From Welwitschia mirabilis (Eukaryota; Gnetophyta; Gnetopsida; Welwitschiales), in the NCBI GenBank assembly GCA_051453625.1, contig JBOZIK010000001.1, forward strand, positions 159,218,598 to 159,256,978: a DNA stretch of 38,381 nt, written 5' to 3'. Numbering within the stretch: position 1 is the first letter of the stretch; each line of letters starts with the position of its first letter. Shown here one piece after another: positions 1 through 10,227 of the stretch. A program made the translations under genes and the position numbers. Below the pieces are notes generated by a model. The model was not told the DNA's origin and made no database searches. It was given only the letters and a program-made list of their open reading frames with translations.

Positions 1-660
1 AACATTCTTAAGGTCCATTCTAATCCCTTTTTTTAAAATATGATAATCTAAGACAATTCCATTATCAACTAGAAATAATCTCTTTTCCCAACTTAAATGA
101 AAGCCACACTCTATGCATCTATTAAGGACTTTGTATAATATTTCTATGTTTTGATCAAAGGTTTCATCAAAGAATGAAAAGTCATTAATAAAGATTTCTA
201 TTGAGTCATCTAAAATGTCTGAAAAATATCCATCATAGCATGTTGAAAAGTTTTAGAACTATTACATAATCCAAAAGGAATTCATTTAAAAGCAAGTATT
301 TAAAAAAGGTAAAGTAAAAGTTGTTTTGACCTAGTATTTGCTAGCTATGAAAACCTAGTTATAATTGTTATACCCATCTAAAAAGAAATAAAAAGCATAT
401 CCCTAAATTCTATCAAGTATCTAGTCAAGAAGGGATTGATGATAATGATTTTTTTTCATGGCTTCATTTAGTTTTCTAAAATCTATATGTACTCTCCATT
501 TTCCATCTTTTTTGGTAGTGTAATTAAAGGTCTAACTCATTTACTATTTGATATAGCATAAATGATTGTAGCATCTACTATTTAATAATTTTATCCTTAA
601 CTACTTGTTTATGTACTAGATTTAATTTCTTTATGGTTACCTAATAGGTTTCACATTTTC
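1..660 (-). pseudogene. Reverse transcriptase fragment, Ty3/gypsy (element 1)
   Basis: The minus strand encodes a Ty3/gypsy reverse transcriptase, the enzyme that copies element RNA into DNA. At 459-533 there is a block reading KKDGKWRVHIDFRKLNEA, the conserved fingers motif of the family. At 181-192 lies FIND, followed by F, where active elements have F-M-D-D-F; the first catalytic Asp is Asn. Downstream (1-180) the sequence resembles the family's HLSWEK and 'GIVLDYHI' region. Several in-frame stops and small shifts interrupt the frame. The fragment is cut by the window edge before RNase H. Identification as Ty3/gypsy RT is secure; the Athila clade is inferred. Confidence 0.88.
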
Positions 661-1149
661 CTCAAAATATATTTTATGCTAAAAAATAGAGGGAGGAATG
701 ATAGATAAATCTTTATGAGACAAAGTGAATGCATGGATCTTGGAAGTTAAAAGGAAGATTAAGATTAACTCTTATTCAAGGAAGAGATTTTTATTAATTA
801 TTAGAAGTTTGTTTTAATAATTATAAAGAAAAATATACTTTAATCCACTAGGAAGATATTTTAGATTCAGGTTCAAATTAAGATTTTCAGTTTCTTATAG
901 TGGACAATCTCCCTTAAAGTATGAGTTTTTACTTGTTGCTAATAGTTGGACTTTCTTACAGACTAAGGGTTCTGTTTCTTCTTCATTTTAATCTAAAACA
1001 TGATTTTCTAAATGCTCAAAGTTGAATATATCGAGTGCTTCTAAGTTTTCAATTTCAAGTGGGTCATCATAAAGCATAGATTTATGTAACATTCATCATC
1101 TTTCTTCAAGTGAATGATGTTGTAGGAATAAGGTGAGTTTAATTTTATT

Positions 1150-1600
1150 TTCTAGGTTTTATTCATTACCTAGGTCTTTCTTAGCTACATTAAAAACTCT
1201 AATTGAAAACTTTTTATTTTCTAAGTAATGCTCCATCATCCAAGTTCTTATATCAATAATGCAATGGGCTGTTTCATAGAAGGCTCTTCCTAGAAGTAAT
1301 GGATAACCTTCGTTATGTTTAACATCTATTACAACCACATCTATTGGATATAATAACTATTCAATTTAAATTACTAAATATTTAATGATCCCTAAGGGTT
1401 TCTTAATTGATGTGTCTGCTAATTCTAAGAGAATCCAAGTAGGCTCTATTCTACCTTCTAAATCAAGTCTCTTAAAAATATGTAATGGCATGATGTTAAT
1501 AATTATTTTAATGTTAATTAAAGTTCTTTTTATCCTTTTGTCTTTCAATAATGTCATACTCACTATTTCTGCTCTTGTATCATTAAATTTTGGAGATTTT
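1150..1600 (-). pseudogene. Retropepsin-like aspartic protease remnant (element 1)
   Basis: This is the element's polyprotein-processing protease. An open stretch at 1366-1563 (minus) contains NIMPLHIFKRLDLEG, then ELADTSIKKPLGII, matching the Athila-type pattern of an active-site loop, NLMP, a K-LGL block, LADRS and G-I-V. At 1279-1302 the minus strand reads PLLLGRAF, the conserved ILGRPF motif near the protease C-terminus. The active-site Asp expected about eight residues before MP is Asn (codon 1513-1515), and the following Gly is Lys, so the enzyme could not work even if expressed. Two stops separate the two conserved halves. The domain lies between gag and RT, as expected. Confidence 0.8.
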
Positions 1601-1949
1601 TATAACACTAAATTTTTGAGAGATTGAGATAAAAGACTTTGGTAGGAATAATTCATTTCTATTTTCTTATTATTAAGTCTTTCCATAACTTAGAGTATTT
1701 TGGATTTTCATGAAAAATTTTCCAGAATGGTAAGTTTATACTTACATTTTTTTAAGGTTTTTTAATATTAATTTAAAATTAGATTTATGTTAAGTCTATC
1801 AAGCCAAGAGGAAGTTCATTTCTTTTCTATTTATTATGAAGAGTATTTCTTTTTACTTTTACTAAGAGAAGAGAAGTTATATTTTTATAATATTTCAATA
1901 TCCTCTTTCTCTTCATCATCTCTAGTGTTGTTTTAGCTTTTTCACATCA

Positions 1950-3180
1950 TTGGAATTTAGTAGAGTTTGTGTGATTAATGATCCTTACAGTCTTTGGTTT
2001 GCCAACATGATTTATTGAAGGACATTTACTAAGTTTTAATGCTAGAGTTTATCTTTTCAATACTAGAGTTTATTTTTTCTTATGATCTCCTAAGTTCATA
2101 TATAGAATTTCTAAGTTAATCATCTTGATGTTGAAATTTTGATTAAATTTAATTAAAAGTTTGAATTTTTAAATTGATTTTTGAAAGATTGAAAATTAAT
2201 TTGAAAATTTTTGAAATTATTGTCAAAAGTTTGAAAATTAGATTGTGAATTCATCCTAGGTTGTGACTGGTTTTAATTTTGGTTTTGGTTTCTAAAGTTT
2301 GAAAATTTTTACTTGAAAGCATAAACTTCTTTATATATTTTATCTTGTATGTTGGTAATAGTGGAAAATCCTTGGTTACGTAATAGTTATCCTCACATAA
2401 GTTACATGTTGGCACAACACTCTTCTTAGATACTGATTTTACATCCAGAATCATCTAAGTATATTTCTTCAAAGTTATTGTAAATTCTTTAATTAAATTT
2501 ATAGGTTCAGTTTCTATTTTATCTACCTCCTTTTCTTATTTAATCTCTTTCAAATCTTTGATGATTTATCCTATAGTGTAATTGTCTCTTGATGTTAACC
2601 AAGTTTGGCTCACCTCTATAAGTTCTTCTAATGTTTTTCAAGCATTTTCTAATGTGTGAAGTTCATTAAGTTTTAATCATAAGAGAAATCTATGCATTAT
2701 TTTGTTTGATAGTTTAGCCTACTATAAAAATAATCTATTAGCTCTTCTCATGTGAAAGTGATATTGTATTAGAATTAATTACAATAAAGAAACATTCATA
2801 TGTAGAAGCATAATCCTCATTTGGTTGTTGTTGGAAATCAGTCACTTCTTTTTTTCTCTTCCTAGTGATTGCTTCATCCATAAATATTTTAATAAATATG
2901 TTTTGGACTTGGTTTCAAGTTTTATAACTCTTATGGGGTATAGTTTTTAACCAAATATTTGCCTTTTCTTTTAACATAATTAGAAAGATAACCATATATG
3001 TCTAATTACTAATTCTTTTCTTTCTAATTCTAGAGGTAAAAACTAACTGTTCAATGTCTACAATGTATTGAAGAGGATCTTCATCATTTTTTTCACTAAA
3101 GATGAAATAGCCATTTAAATTCTTTAATTCAACATCATCTCCTAGAGTAAATCAAAAGGAGTTTGTATTTTCCATTTCCT
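1950..3180 (-). pseudogene. Gag capsid/nucleocapsid remnant (element 1)
   Basis: The minus strand encodes a retrotransposon Gag protein, which packages the element RNA. From about 3170 downward it carries the Retrotrans_gag pattern, including NGYFIFSEKNDEDPL, a KEKANIWLKTIPHKS block and VTDFQQQPNEDYASTYE, which match Athila-type Gag. At 2365-2406 there is a decayed CX2CX4HX4C zinc knuckle: the two leading Cys remain (CNLC), the His is Tyr and the last Cys is Phe. Between the knuckle and the protease (about 2110-2260) is a low-complexity linker rich in Asn, Phe and Gln. At least six stops and shifts break the frame. The start codon cannot be fixed. Confidence 0.8.
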
Positions 3181-3911
3181 ATTGACTATCAGTTCATTAA
3201 GAGTAAGATTTGCATTTGGACAAGGGATTAAAAATCCCATGGCTTACTTTTGTTTTTGTGTAGTATTCAACATATTAAAACTATATTCTTTTAAATTATC
3301 TTCTAAAAAATTTTCTTTTATTAAATTAGATTCAGAAAAAATAAACTCAGAGGGGATATTGTATGCACTTAGAGATTATATACCTACTTCTATTTCAAAG
3401 TTGACCAATTCTTCTCTAATATTTTTCTCTATTAATAGCTTTTATTTCTAATATTTCTTTCCCAAATTGATCTTGTCACAACATCCTTCAGATAGAAAAC
3501 AAAAAAATAAAAAAATAAAAAATAACAAATAGTTGTCTATCTTATTGTGGAAATGATAAAGGGAACGATAGAAAGCTAAACTAAAAATTATTTTAATTCA
3601 AACATAGAATGTAGAAAACAAAAATAGAGTTTATCATCCACTATGTTATAGGGACAATAAGGAAGACACTATTGTTTTATAAATACTATAGAAACTGAAA
3701 GAAAAATCCATAGATAAAAAGTAAAATAAAAAATCTATGTTATCATTCTCAATGTTATGGGAATAATATAAAGGATGATAGACTATTATTATAGATTGAG
3801 AAAAACCTATAATTCCTAAATAGAAATACAACATTGCTATAGATAAATATTCAAACTAAAATCTGATTTACTTATCTAAGTGATAATAATTCTTGTACTC
3901 CTTAGTAACCT
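3181..3911 (-). other. 5' leader of element 1 with three palindromic modules
   Basis: This stretch lies between the primer site and recognisable Gag. No coding domain is visible apart from a possible Gag N-terminus near 3181-3450. It contains three imperfect palindromes of 35-46 bp at 3533-3571, 3629-3663 and 3738-3783, each with arms resembling TATCATCC / GGATGATA around a core resembling TTATTGTCCC or its complement. The same type of module occurs in the LTRs of this family and near 38160-38357. Confidence 0.6.
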
Positions 3912-3929
3912 TCCCCAGTAATGGTGCTA
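3912..3929 (-). promoter_or_regulatory. Primer binding site, tRNA-Asp type (decayed)
   Basis: The plus strand reads TCCCCAGTAATGGTGCTA. The 3' end of plant tRNA-Asp with CCA is TCCCCGGCAACGGCGCCA, so 13 of 18 positions match and the five differences are all transitions. A minus-strand element would use this site to prime first-strand DNA synthesis. It sits three bases inside the LTR edge at 3933, the correct position. A tRNA-Asp primer is typical of Athila elements. Confidence 0.85.
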
Positions 3930-4612
3930 AGATGTTGTGATGCATATTTTTGTCATCCTTTATGCCTTACTTAATCTTGTTAATCACAAATAGATATATT
4001 GCAAAATATGGCATACTAGTATGAATGGAAGTAATCCAAATGTCATAAATCCATTAAAGGTGTACGAGAGAAGAAGTAAAATTGATTTTAAAGAAAAATA
4101 TTATATCCTAAACTTAAGAATAATGCAAGAAAGTAAACATGCAATGTCATGCAAATGCACTTAATCTAGATGAATAGCTATACAATTACTGAATTGACTT
4201 ATTAGAAGGATTGACCTTGTATAATCTAAATTAGTCAAGGAAACTATCACTAACCAAGACCAACTTAAGCTATCAGGTAAGTCAAATAAAGTGTAATGCA
4301 AAATGCTTCTAAACTACTATCATCAACCATAACAAAGGTTACCTTTCAGACCTATATCATTAATGAGACTATCATTAATAACATAAACCATAAGGGATAT
4401 TAATAGTGTAAGTGCACAAAATAAATAGAGCTTGTATCATGATTTAAACCAGTATCTAGGTTACAAAACAGTCATACCTTAATGGAGGATGCACATTCCT
4501 TTACCAAGGAAATGTCTTACTGTAACTACACAAGATGGATCTTTCATACTTTGATCTCCTATCATGAGAATTTTTAATGCATTAAAGTTAATAAAAGGAT
4601 CAAGTGGGAGCT

Positions 4613-4621
4613 TTATTTATA
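4613..4621 (-). promoter_or_regulatory. TATA box in family A LTR copy 1
   Basis: The minus strand reads TATAAATAA, about 535 bp from the LTR start. The aligned positions in copies 2 and 3 read CTATAAATACC, so this is probably the element's core promoter. Confidence 0.6.
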
Positions 4622-4722
4622 CAACACAGAAGGTGAAACTATCACACAAAATGCATTGAAAAATGCACTCAAATCCAAGAAAGAAATAGATAAAATGGAT
4701 GAAATTTAGCTAGTAGTTTCAA

Positions 4723-4924
4723 GTGTCATCCTAACTATCACGGGGTGGACCAATGTGATGATGGTATATGTGTTATCATTTGTCATCCTATATGTTTTGG
4801 GGACAACCATGGAGATGACACTTGGTTCTAGCTTTAGTTTATATCAGCATATGTCAGCATTCCCATACAACATATGTAGTGATGTCATCCTACTTGTTGT
4901 GTGAACAATAGAGGGAATGACAAT
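4723..4924. repeat. Three palindromic modules in the U3 of LTR copy 1
   Basis: Modules lie at 4723-4757, 4780-4821 and 4882-4924. Each pairs a TGTCATCC-like left arm with a GGGAATGACA- or GAGATGACA-like right arm across a spacer of about 20-25 bp. The best pair is GATGTCATCC against GGGAATGACA. They correspond in position to modules in the other family A LTRs. Confidence 0.6.
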
Positions 4925-5154
4925 CCTCCTTATCTTTTTAACTCACAAGAAGTTTGCCTTTTTCATTAGTGATCTTTATTTAAGGCACTAAGTAGTATAA
5001 TATGATTTAAATGCCTCTAAACATGCTAAGAATTATGTGTTTCTATTATCATTTATCAATTCTTTATGATCCTCAGAATTTTATCTAAACCTATATAAAT
5101 GTCCTACAAAATATCTCATAACACCTCATCAAATACATACAATTTGATAGTACA

Positions 5155-5167
5155 TTAGGCTTCTTAG
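5155..5167 (-). promoter_or_regulatory. Possible polypurine tract remnant
   Basis: On the minus strand the bases just outside the LTR start read CTAAGAAGCCTAA. The corresponding bases outside LTR copy 3 read CTAAGTAAGGGGCTA, a good polypurine tract. If the match is real, this LTR is flanked by element sequence on both sides. The match is short. Confidence 0.35.
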
Positions 5168-5203
5168 TTTTCTATTTTTACAAGGCCTTACCCTTATCAT
5201 GAC

Positions 5204-5686
5204 ATGATTTCTTTTATGGATGAAAGTTACTATAATACTACTTATGTTGATGAGGAGGGCTATGAGAATAGGAAACTTTGAATGCTATATTAGAGGATAA
5301 GATCCTATGAAGTTAAATTGTATTTCTATGGCAATAAGATTCTTACTGAGCATATTAAAGATCATATTGTGTAGTTCCTTACTTTCATAAAGAATCAAAA
5401 TATAGCTACAAAGAGAGGAATCCTTTAAATAGTGACGAAACAAGTTTATGTATTTAATGCATACTTAATTCTTTAGATATATTTCAATAATCTTTGTCTT
5501 AATATCCATCATTTGAGTTATGAGCTAATACATTTTTCCTTTCTCATAATGAAAGTTGTTCATGCTGTTAATAAGGTTTATCAATTCTAGATCACTCTTT
5601 ACATAAAATGTATCCTACAAAGTATAATAGTTGATATAATATGACTTGTTTCAATCAATAAATTTTTTATGTGGAGTGACCACTGA
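5204..5686 (+). pseudogene. Possible decayed open frame of unknown function
   Basis: Starting at an ATG at 5204, one plus-strand frame runs about 160 codons with seven internal stops, fewer than the roughly 13 expected by chance at this base composition but not decisively so. The start reads MISFMDESYYNTTYVDEEGY, an acidic, tyrosine-rich segment; later text includes EVKLYFYGNKI. I recognise no family. If the neighbouring DNA belongs to a minus-strand family A element, this would be antisense to it. It may also be chance. Confidence 0.2.
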
Positions 5687-5860
5687 TATTTGCATTATCT
5701 CTGTGAGCTTACTTTTAATGAATAACCATGTAGCTTATTCATCATGGTTCAAAAGAGGAACATGCAATTTATTAAAAAACTATCTATCAAATACATAAAT
5801 GCACATTATAGACATCAAATCTTCATTCCATTCCTTCCAACTCTGATCATCATATAAAGT

Positions 5861-5925
5861 TGTCATAAGGTTAGTTATGATTCTTATAAAGATGTCTGAC
5901 AAGACCTACAATCTACCTTATGACA
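5861..5925. repeat. Inverted repeat with perfect 10-bp arms
   Basis: TGTCATAAGG at 5861-5870 is exactly complementary to CCTTATGACA at 5916-5925, with a 45-bp spacer. The arms resemble those of the family A palindromic modules, although the spacer is longer. Confidence 0.6.
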
Positions 5926-5989
5926 TTAAAGCCATGATGAATTCTGATAGGAGAAAAAATTAGTTTAATAAGTTGTAAGATAAAGTCAA

Positions 5990-6285
5990 ATCCCATAAGA
6001 ATCTTACTCGCATCCACTATTAAAAGTAATCTATTTATCACATAAAGCAATCTTATCAAAACCCAAAAAGAAAACAACAAAATAATGAAGATAATTGTAT
6101 AGTTATAGGAAAAGGGATCTTACTCTCATTCACACTTTCAAGTAATCTATTTAAGTCATAATGTAATGAAAGTAAAGAAATGAAAAAATGTCATAATGGA
6201 GAGGTATAGTTACAATGAAAGGAAATCAAGCCCAAAAATCCAAGTTATTTATTTAAAACATAATGTATAACAATGAAGAAAAAAT
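5990..6285 (+). repeat. Degenerate tandem repeat, about 115 bp, three copies
   Basis: Similar blocks begin near 5998, 6116 and 6229. They share AAGTAATCTATTTA or AAGTTATTTATTTA followed by a CATAA(A/T)G element. Copies 1 and 2 are clearest: AATCTTACTCGCATCCACT against GATCTTACTCTCATTCACA. Copy 3 is much worn. Confidence 0.5.
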
Positions 6286-7403
6286 TCCCCCCAACCATTG
6301 AAGAGCCTACATGCATGAGACTAAATAAAGGTACTTTATTAAAGATGTTTTAATGTGAGTGAGGTAGATTTTAATTCAAAGGGGCCTAAATTAATTATTA
6401 GATGATAAAATTCTAAGATTGGTCAATTTTAGAGGCTACCTCCAAATTTAGGTAGTGATCATGTCCTTTCCAAGGGTGGTACCCTTGTCTTCTAAGGAAG
6501 TAAAAAGATATAATGTAAATCATCTCAATGGGGTATTTAAGTCATTAGTGAGTTTCAGTTACCTCTATAATATATCCACTTTAAGCAAAAGTATCATGCA
6601 ATATTAATGATCTACTTATAACTTAGTAAAATTTAAACTTGATTACACTTATGCCTTCCTATTGACTTGGTGATGAAATCTAAGTAGATCTTATTACTGT
6701 GTCATTGGCCTTCACCTAATATACCCTTAATTACTAAGACATACATGGGAATATAGACCTCAAGGAATCTAGAACATTTTTACTTAAGAGAGACACAACT
6801 CTCCATATAATCTAAACTTCACAATTAAGATAGTTAGATAATACATAATAAGCTTAGAGAGTAGTATAGTCTGACACAGATCTCTATTTATATAAGGCTC
6901 CCCATGCTTATCACCAATCAAGACTTATTATCAGTGAAGAACATGGCATATTTAGGGTAAATGTAATTTCCAATTTTAAAACCATAATTAATAAAAAAGG
7001 TATAAAAAAAGAAAAGAAAAAAAAAAGAGACAAAAACACTAAAACATAAAAAAACAAGGTTTAACTTGGTATATTTAATTTAAGTGGATCTTGTTTAACA
7101 TCCTAGGCTTAGCTTAATATATTTAAATCACAAAAATACATCTAAGTAAGAAAAATCAAGTCAATTAAATTTTTCTTCACATTCTAAACTTGACTTGATG
7201 AGAGGAAAAAAAAGAAAATAAAGTTTAAAATCTTATACTAATCATACAAATGCCCAAAAAACCTTGAAAAAGCACTAAACAAGACTTAAAAGACTAAGTT
7301 TTAGGCTTACAAAAGTGAGGGAGGAAAAAGAAATAAAAAGAGCAAACAAAAAACTCAAAAAACTAAGAAAAATGGCTTAAAATAATAAAAAGCAAAAAAT
7401 GCC

Positions 7404-7512
7404 CTATGTGCATAAAACATAGCTAAAATTTAAACAAGGGCTAGCTAAAGCTCATGTGCATATCATAGGGCTAAGAGCTAGATGACTAACTAATAATTTT
7501 ACATGTGCATAG
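7404..7512 (+). repeat. Three-copy repeat with 48-49 bp period
   Basis: The heptamer ATGTGCA recurs at 7406, 7454 and 7503. In the first two copies it is followed by TA(A/T)(A/C)A(A/T)CATAG(C/G)-type sequence and a GCTA block. This is a short degenerate tandem array. Confidence 0.45.
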
Positions 7513-7562
7513 AAACTAAAAAAATTATAGGAATAGGTTTTAAAAATATCATTTTTGCATAA

Positions 7563-7628
7563 AGGCAGAATCAAACTCAAGACTAGAGGGTCAAAAACCG
7601 AGTGCCTTTTTCACTACACCAAGGTGTT
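7563..7628 (-). ncRNA. tRNA-derived fragment, possibly a SINE head
   Basis: On the minus strand, TGGTGTAGTGA (7621-7611) fits the Pol III A box and AGTTTGATTCT (7577-7567) fits the B box, where the consensus GTTCRANNC is missed at one base. The 33-bp gap between them is what a tRNA without a long variable arm would have. Between them is GGTTTTTGACC, a plausible short anticodon stem and loop. The acceptor and T stems no longer pair, so it is not a working tRNA. A tRNA-derived SINE or an old tRNA pseudogene are both possible. Confidence 0.5.
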
Positions 7629-8744
7629 ATTGACATTTAATAAAGGTTACAAAAATAATAAAAAAAAATTCATGTATTATAGTATATGCATGGTGAATCA
7701 ATAGTAATTGATCAAGTGACATGCAAGAAGGTTTAAGATGGCATGAAAGAGGACTAGATCATGGCTTACTACAGTAGACTACAAGTACAAGGTTTGATTA
7801 GACTACATAATAACAAATTAATATGGAATAATGTAGGCACAAATAAGTATGACTCAGTGTAGGCATAGTGTAAGCAAACAAAATAAGGCATGGAAGTAAG
7901 TAATTAGGGAATAACTTGGGCAAGAAAGGCATAGCACAAGCATAATATTAGTAAGTAGGGCACATCGCAGACATGGAAAAGTAGGATGCATCATGGGCAT
8001 AAGTGATGTGGTGAGATGTAGGGATGAGCATGATCATAAAGGAGGGAGAAATACCAAATGATGTATATCAGTGCATAGATATTAGAGAATTAATAGGAAA
8101 TACATCCTTGCATAAGATAAGAGGCAAGTTACATAAGCTAGCAAAATAGGATGCAGATCTTATAGTTTAGTGGTTTAAATGGGCAGATGAACCAATGATA
8201 AACATAAGGATATGTGTGATGGAAATGACGTACTAAATAACCTTTCTTCCTTGGTAGTAAGTTGGTAGTGAGCAATGACCCAATCCTTGGAAGTGAGCTA
8301 GTAGTTAGTAGTAAGCTAGTAGTGTGGGAGTAACTTCTGCCAAAGATAAAGAAACTTGTGGATTATTATAAGGAAGAAGAAATGAGTATAACTTTCATTG
8401 TCCACAACTTGAGAGCATGCCCTTTCCTTAATGCATAGGATAGGGTACAATAGTTATGTTATATCACAAGAATAGGCTAATTAATGTAGGTCAACAACTA
8501 TAAATCATCAAAAACTACTTCCTTTTTTAAAAATATTAAAAAATAAAAGGGAATATATAAAAATTATCACTTTTTAAAAAATAATACCTTTTTAAAAAAT
8601 TTATGAAAAAATATTTTACTTATTTAAAAGGAAAATATGCCCTTTCTTACAAACAAGTTATCCTAAAACATATTTTTTAAGCAAATAAAATGCCCTTTTT
8701 AAAATATATTTAAAAATTTTGATTTAAAAAAATGAAGTCGATAA

Positions 8745-8753
<9 letters not shown>
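7629..8753. other. Unclassified repeat DNA with degenerate minisatellites
   Basis: There is no coding domain. From about 7832 to 8010, units of 25-40 bp begin with AGGCA or AGGGCA and contain AAGTA or ATAGT, for example near 7832, 7861, 7887, 7928 and 7957. From 8255 to 8330, AGTGAGCTAGTAG- and AGTAAGCTAGTAG-type units repeat. Both are worn short-period arrays. Confidence 0.45.
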
Positions 8754-8805
<52 letters not shown>

Positions 8806-8813
8806 TAGAGAGG
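8754..8813 (+). repeat. Microsatellite (TA)n followed by (GA)n
   Basis: An AT dinucleotide run from about 8754 to 8794 is followed by a GA-rich run to 8813. It lies directly before an assembly gap. Confidence 0.95.
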
Positions 8814-8826
8814 CCAAAAGACAACC

Positions 8827-8972
8827 NNNNNNNNNNNNNNNNNNNNNNNNNNNNNNNNNNNNNNNNNNNNNNNNNNNNNNNNNNNNNNNNNNNNNNNNNN
8901 NNNNNNNNNNNNNNNNNNNNNNNNNNNNNNNNNNNNNNNNNNNNNNNNNNNNNNNNNNNNNNNNNNNNNNNN
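8827..8972. other. Assembly gap, 146 N
   Basis: The bases are unspecified. The gap follows a TA/GA microsatellite, so polymerase or assembly failure at the repeat is likely. Any frame drawn across it is meaningless. Confidence 0.99.
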
Positions 8973-9273
8973 AAATTTTTCACCACTTTTATTCAATTGA
9001 AGAGCTTTCTTATAAAGGTAAGCACATATTTAAGGTTTTACTAGGATTTTCATGTATCCCTAGGTATATGGCCATAATGTGCATACAAACCTTAGCACTT
9101 TAAAATCTAAGAAAAATAAATCATTATTTAAATGATTTATTGAATAAAGTCTTTTAGTGTTATTTTTCTTGTTTAAGTTTAAACTAAAGAAGAACTTTGA
9201 TAATGCTATTTCATGTTATTTTGTATGCCCTTTTTATCTTACTAAAGATAAATAAATCCTATGTTTTAATTTG

Positions 9274-9437
<164 letters not shown>

Positions 9438-9449
9438 AACTATTATTTA

Positions 9450-10217
9450 TTTACAAACAATCCCTCAAATAAATGAAAATTAAGCAAAACTATCTTAAGG
9501 ATACTAATTAACCTACATAGCAATCCATTATAATAATATCCATTCATTAATAAGTTCTAAGTTTTCTACTAAAGATTTTCCCTTACTCTAGACTTTTCTA
9601 TTTTTAATAAATATGAGATAAGAGCATCTTCCAATTTCTATTACTTTAATTCTCTCTATGTGTATGTATATATATACAAATACATATATATAAAAATAAA
9701 GTTGGCTATTTGGGTTTCCCATTATAATTTTATAAGAAAAGAGTAGGCTAGTGCAACCCATTAGGGCCATCCTTATAGTGGAAAAATTTTCATGTAGTAT
9801 TATTAATGAAAATAAGAGCTACACTACTAAAGGTGCCTCTTAAAACTTTTACCCCAGTGTAGTTTTTCGAACCTTGTTATCATAATCTAAGGTAATATTT
9901 GTTAACGTCTTTTCTAAGATTTTTTTTCTTTGTAATACTTTTAACTCATACCTTTTTCTAATATGTCTAATATTTTGGATGAAATTTGGTATACTTTTAT
10001 AAACCTTTTTAATTAAATGAATTTCCTTTAAAAGACTAGATTAGAGTATAATTTTATATTCTTAAAATAGATCTTCTTGATTTTATTTATTTTGAAGAAT
10101 GATAATTACCTTTTCAACCCTTTTAGGATCTCTAAGGTTTCTTAATAATAAAGTATTTTTATTATATGTTTTTAATCTACATCTATTTATAATGTAAGTC
10201 TTTTTTGAATTTGATTC
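9450..10217 (-). other. Probable 3' region of element 2, no domain recognised
   Basis: The plus strand stays T-rich, as in the coding part of element 2 to the right. Near 10110-10140 the minus strand reads ETLEILKGLKR, which could be the end of the integrase tail. An AT-rich patch at 9661-9692 is a short TA/TG microsatellite. A 3' LTR should lie in this area, but I could not define its edges. Confidence 0.35.
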
Positions 10218-10227
10218 NNNNNNNNNN
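10218..10227. other. Assembly gap, 10 N
   Basis: Ten N interrupt the end of the element 2 integrase tail. The even length suggests an arbitrary placeholder. Confidence 0.99.

Larger units (their letters stand above)
1..5154 (-). mobile_element. Decayed Athila-like Ty3/gypsy retrotransposon, 5' part (family A)
   Basis: Reading from 5154 downward, the parts fall in the order expected for a minus-strand LTR retrotransposon: LTR, primer binding site, untranslated leader, gag with a zinc knuckle, retropepsin, reverse transcriptase. RNase H, integrase and the 3' LTR would lie beyond the left edge. The Athila-like call rests on the tRNA-Asp primer site, the protease and RT motifs, and the long spacing between gag and RT. 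All reading frames are broken, so this is a fossil. The stretch 661-1219 is the poorly conserved protease-RT linker, where I recognise no domain. Confidence 0.85.
3933..5154 (-). repeat. LTR of element 1 (family A, copy 1)
   Basis: The minus-strand LTR starts at 5154 with TGTACTATC and ends at 3933 with GCATCACAACA. The start is a worn version of TGTTGTGATGC, seen intact in the two other copies (35329 and 37846). The copies match along their length: for example AGGACATTTATATAGGTTTA here against AGGACATTTACACAGGTTTA at copy 2, and a shared block around 4490-4560 and 37110-37200. Its length of 1222 bp fits the other copies. It holds a TATA box and three palindromic U3 modules. Confidence 0.85.
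5687..7403. other. Unclassified A-rich intergenic or repeat DNA
   Basis: I see no coding domain on either strand. The region is strongly A-rich on the plus strand (for example 6960-7400), which suggests the body of an old element but does not show which kind. It includes a 10-bp perfect inverted repeat at 5861-5870 / 5916-5925 and a three-copy tandem repeat listed separately. Confidence 0.6.

Noticed and set aside
1385-1627. Plus-strand open frame of 80 codons
   Set aside because: It is antisense to the protease of element 1, whose minus-strand motifs are much better supported.
8699-9103. Open frames crossing the 146-N gap
   Set aside because: Continuity through unspecified bases is an artefact, and the visible ends are TA and GA repeats.
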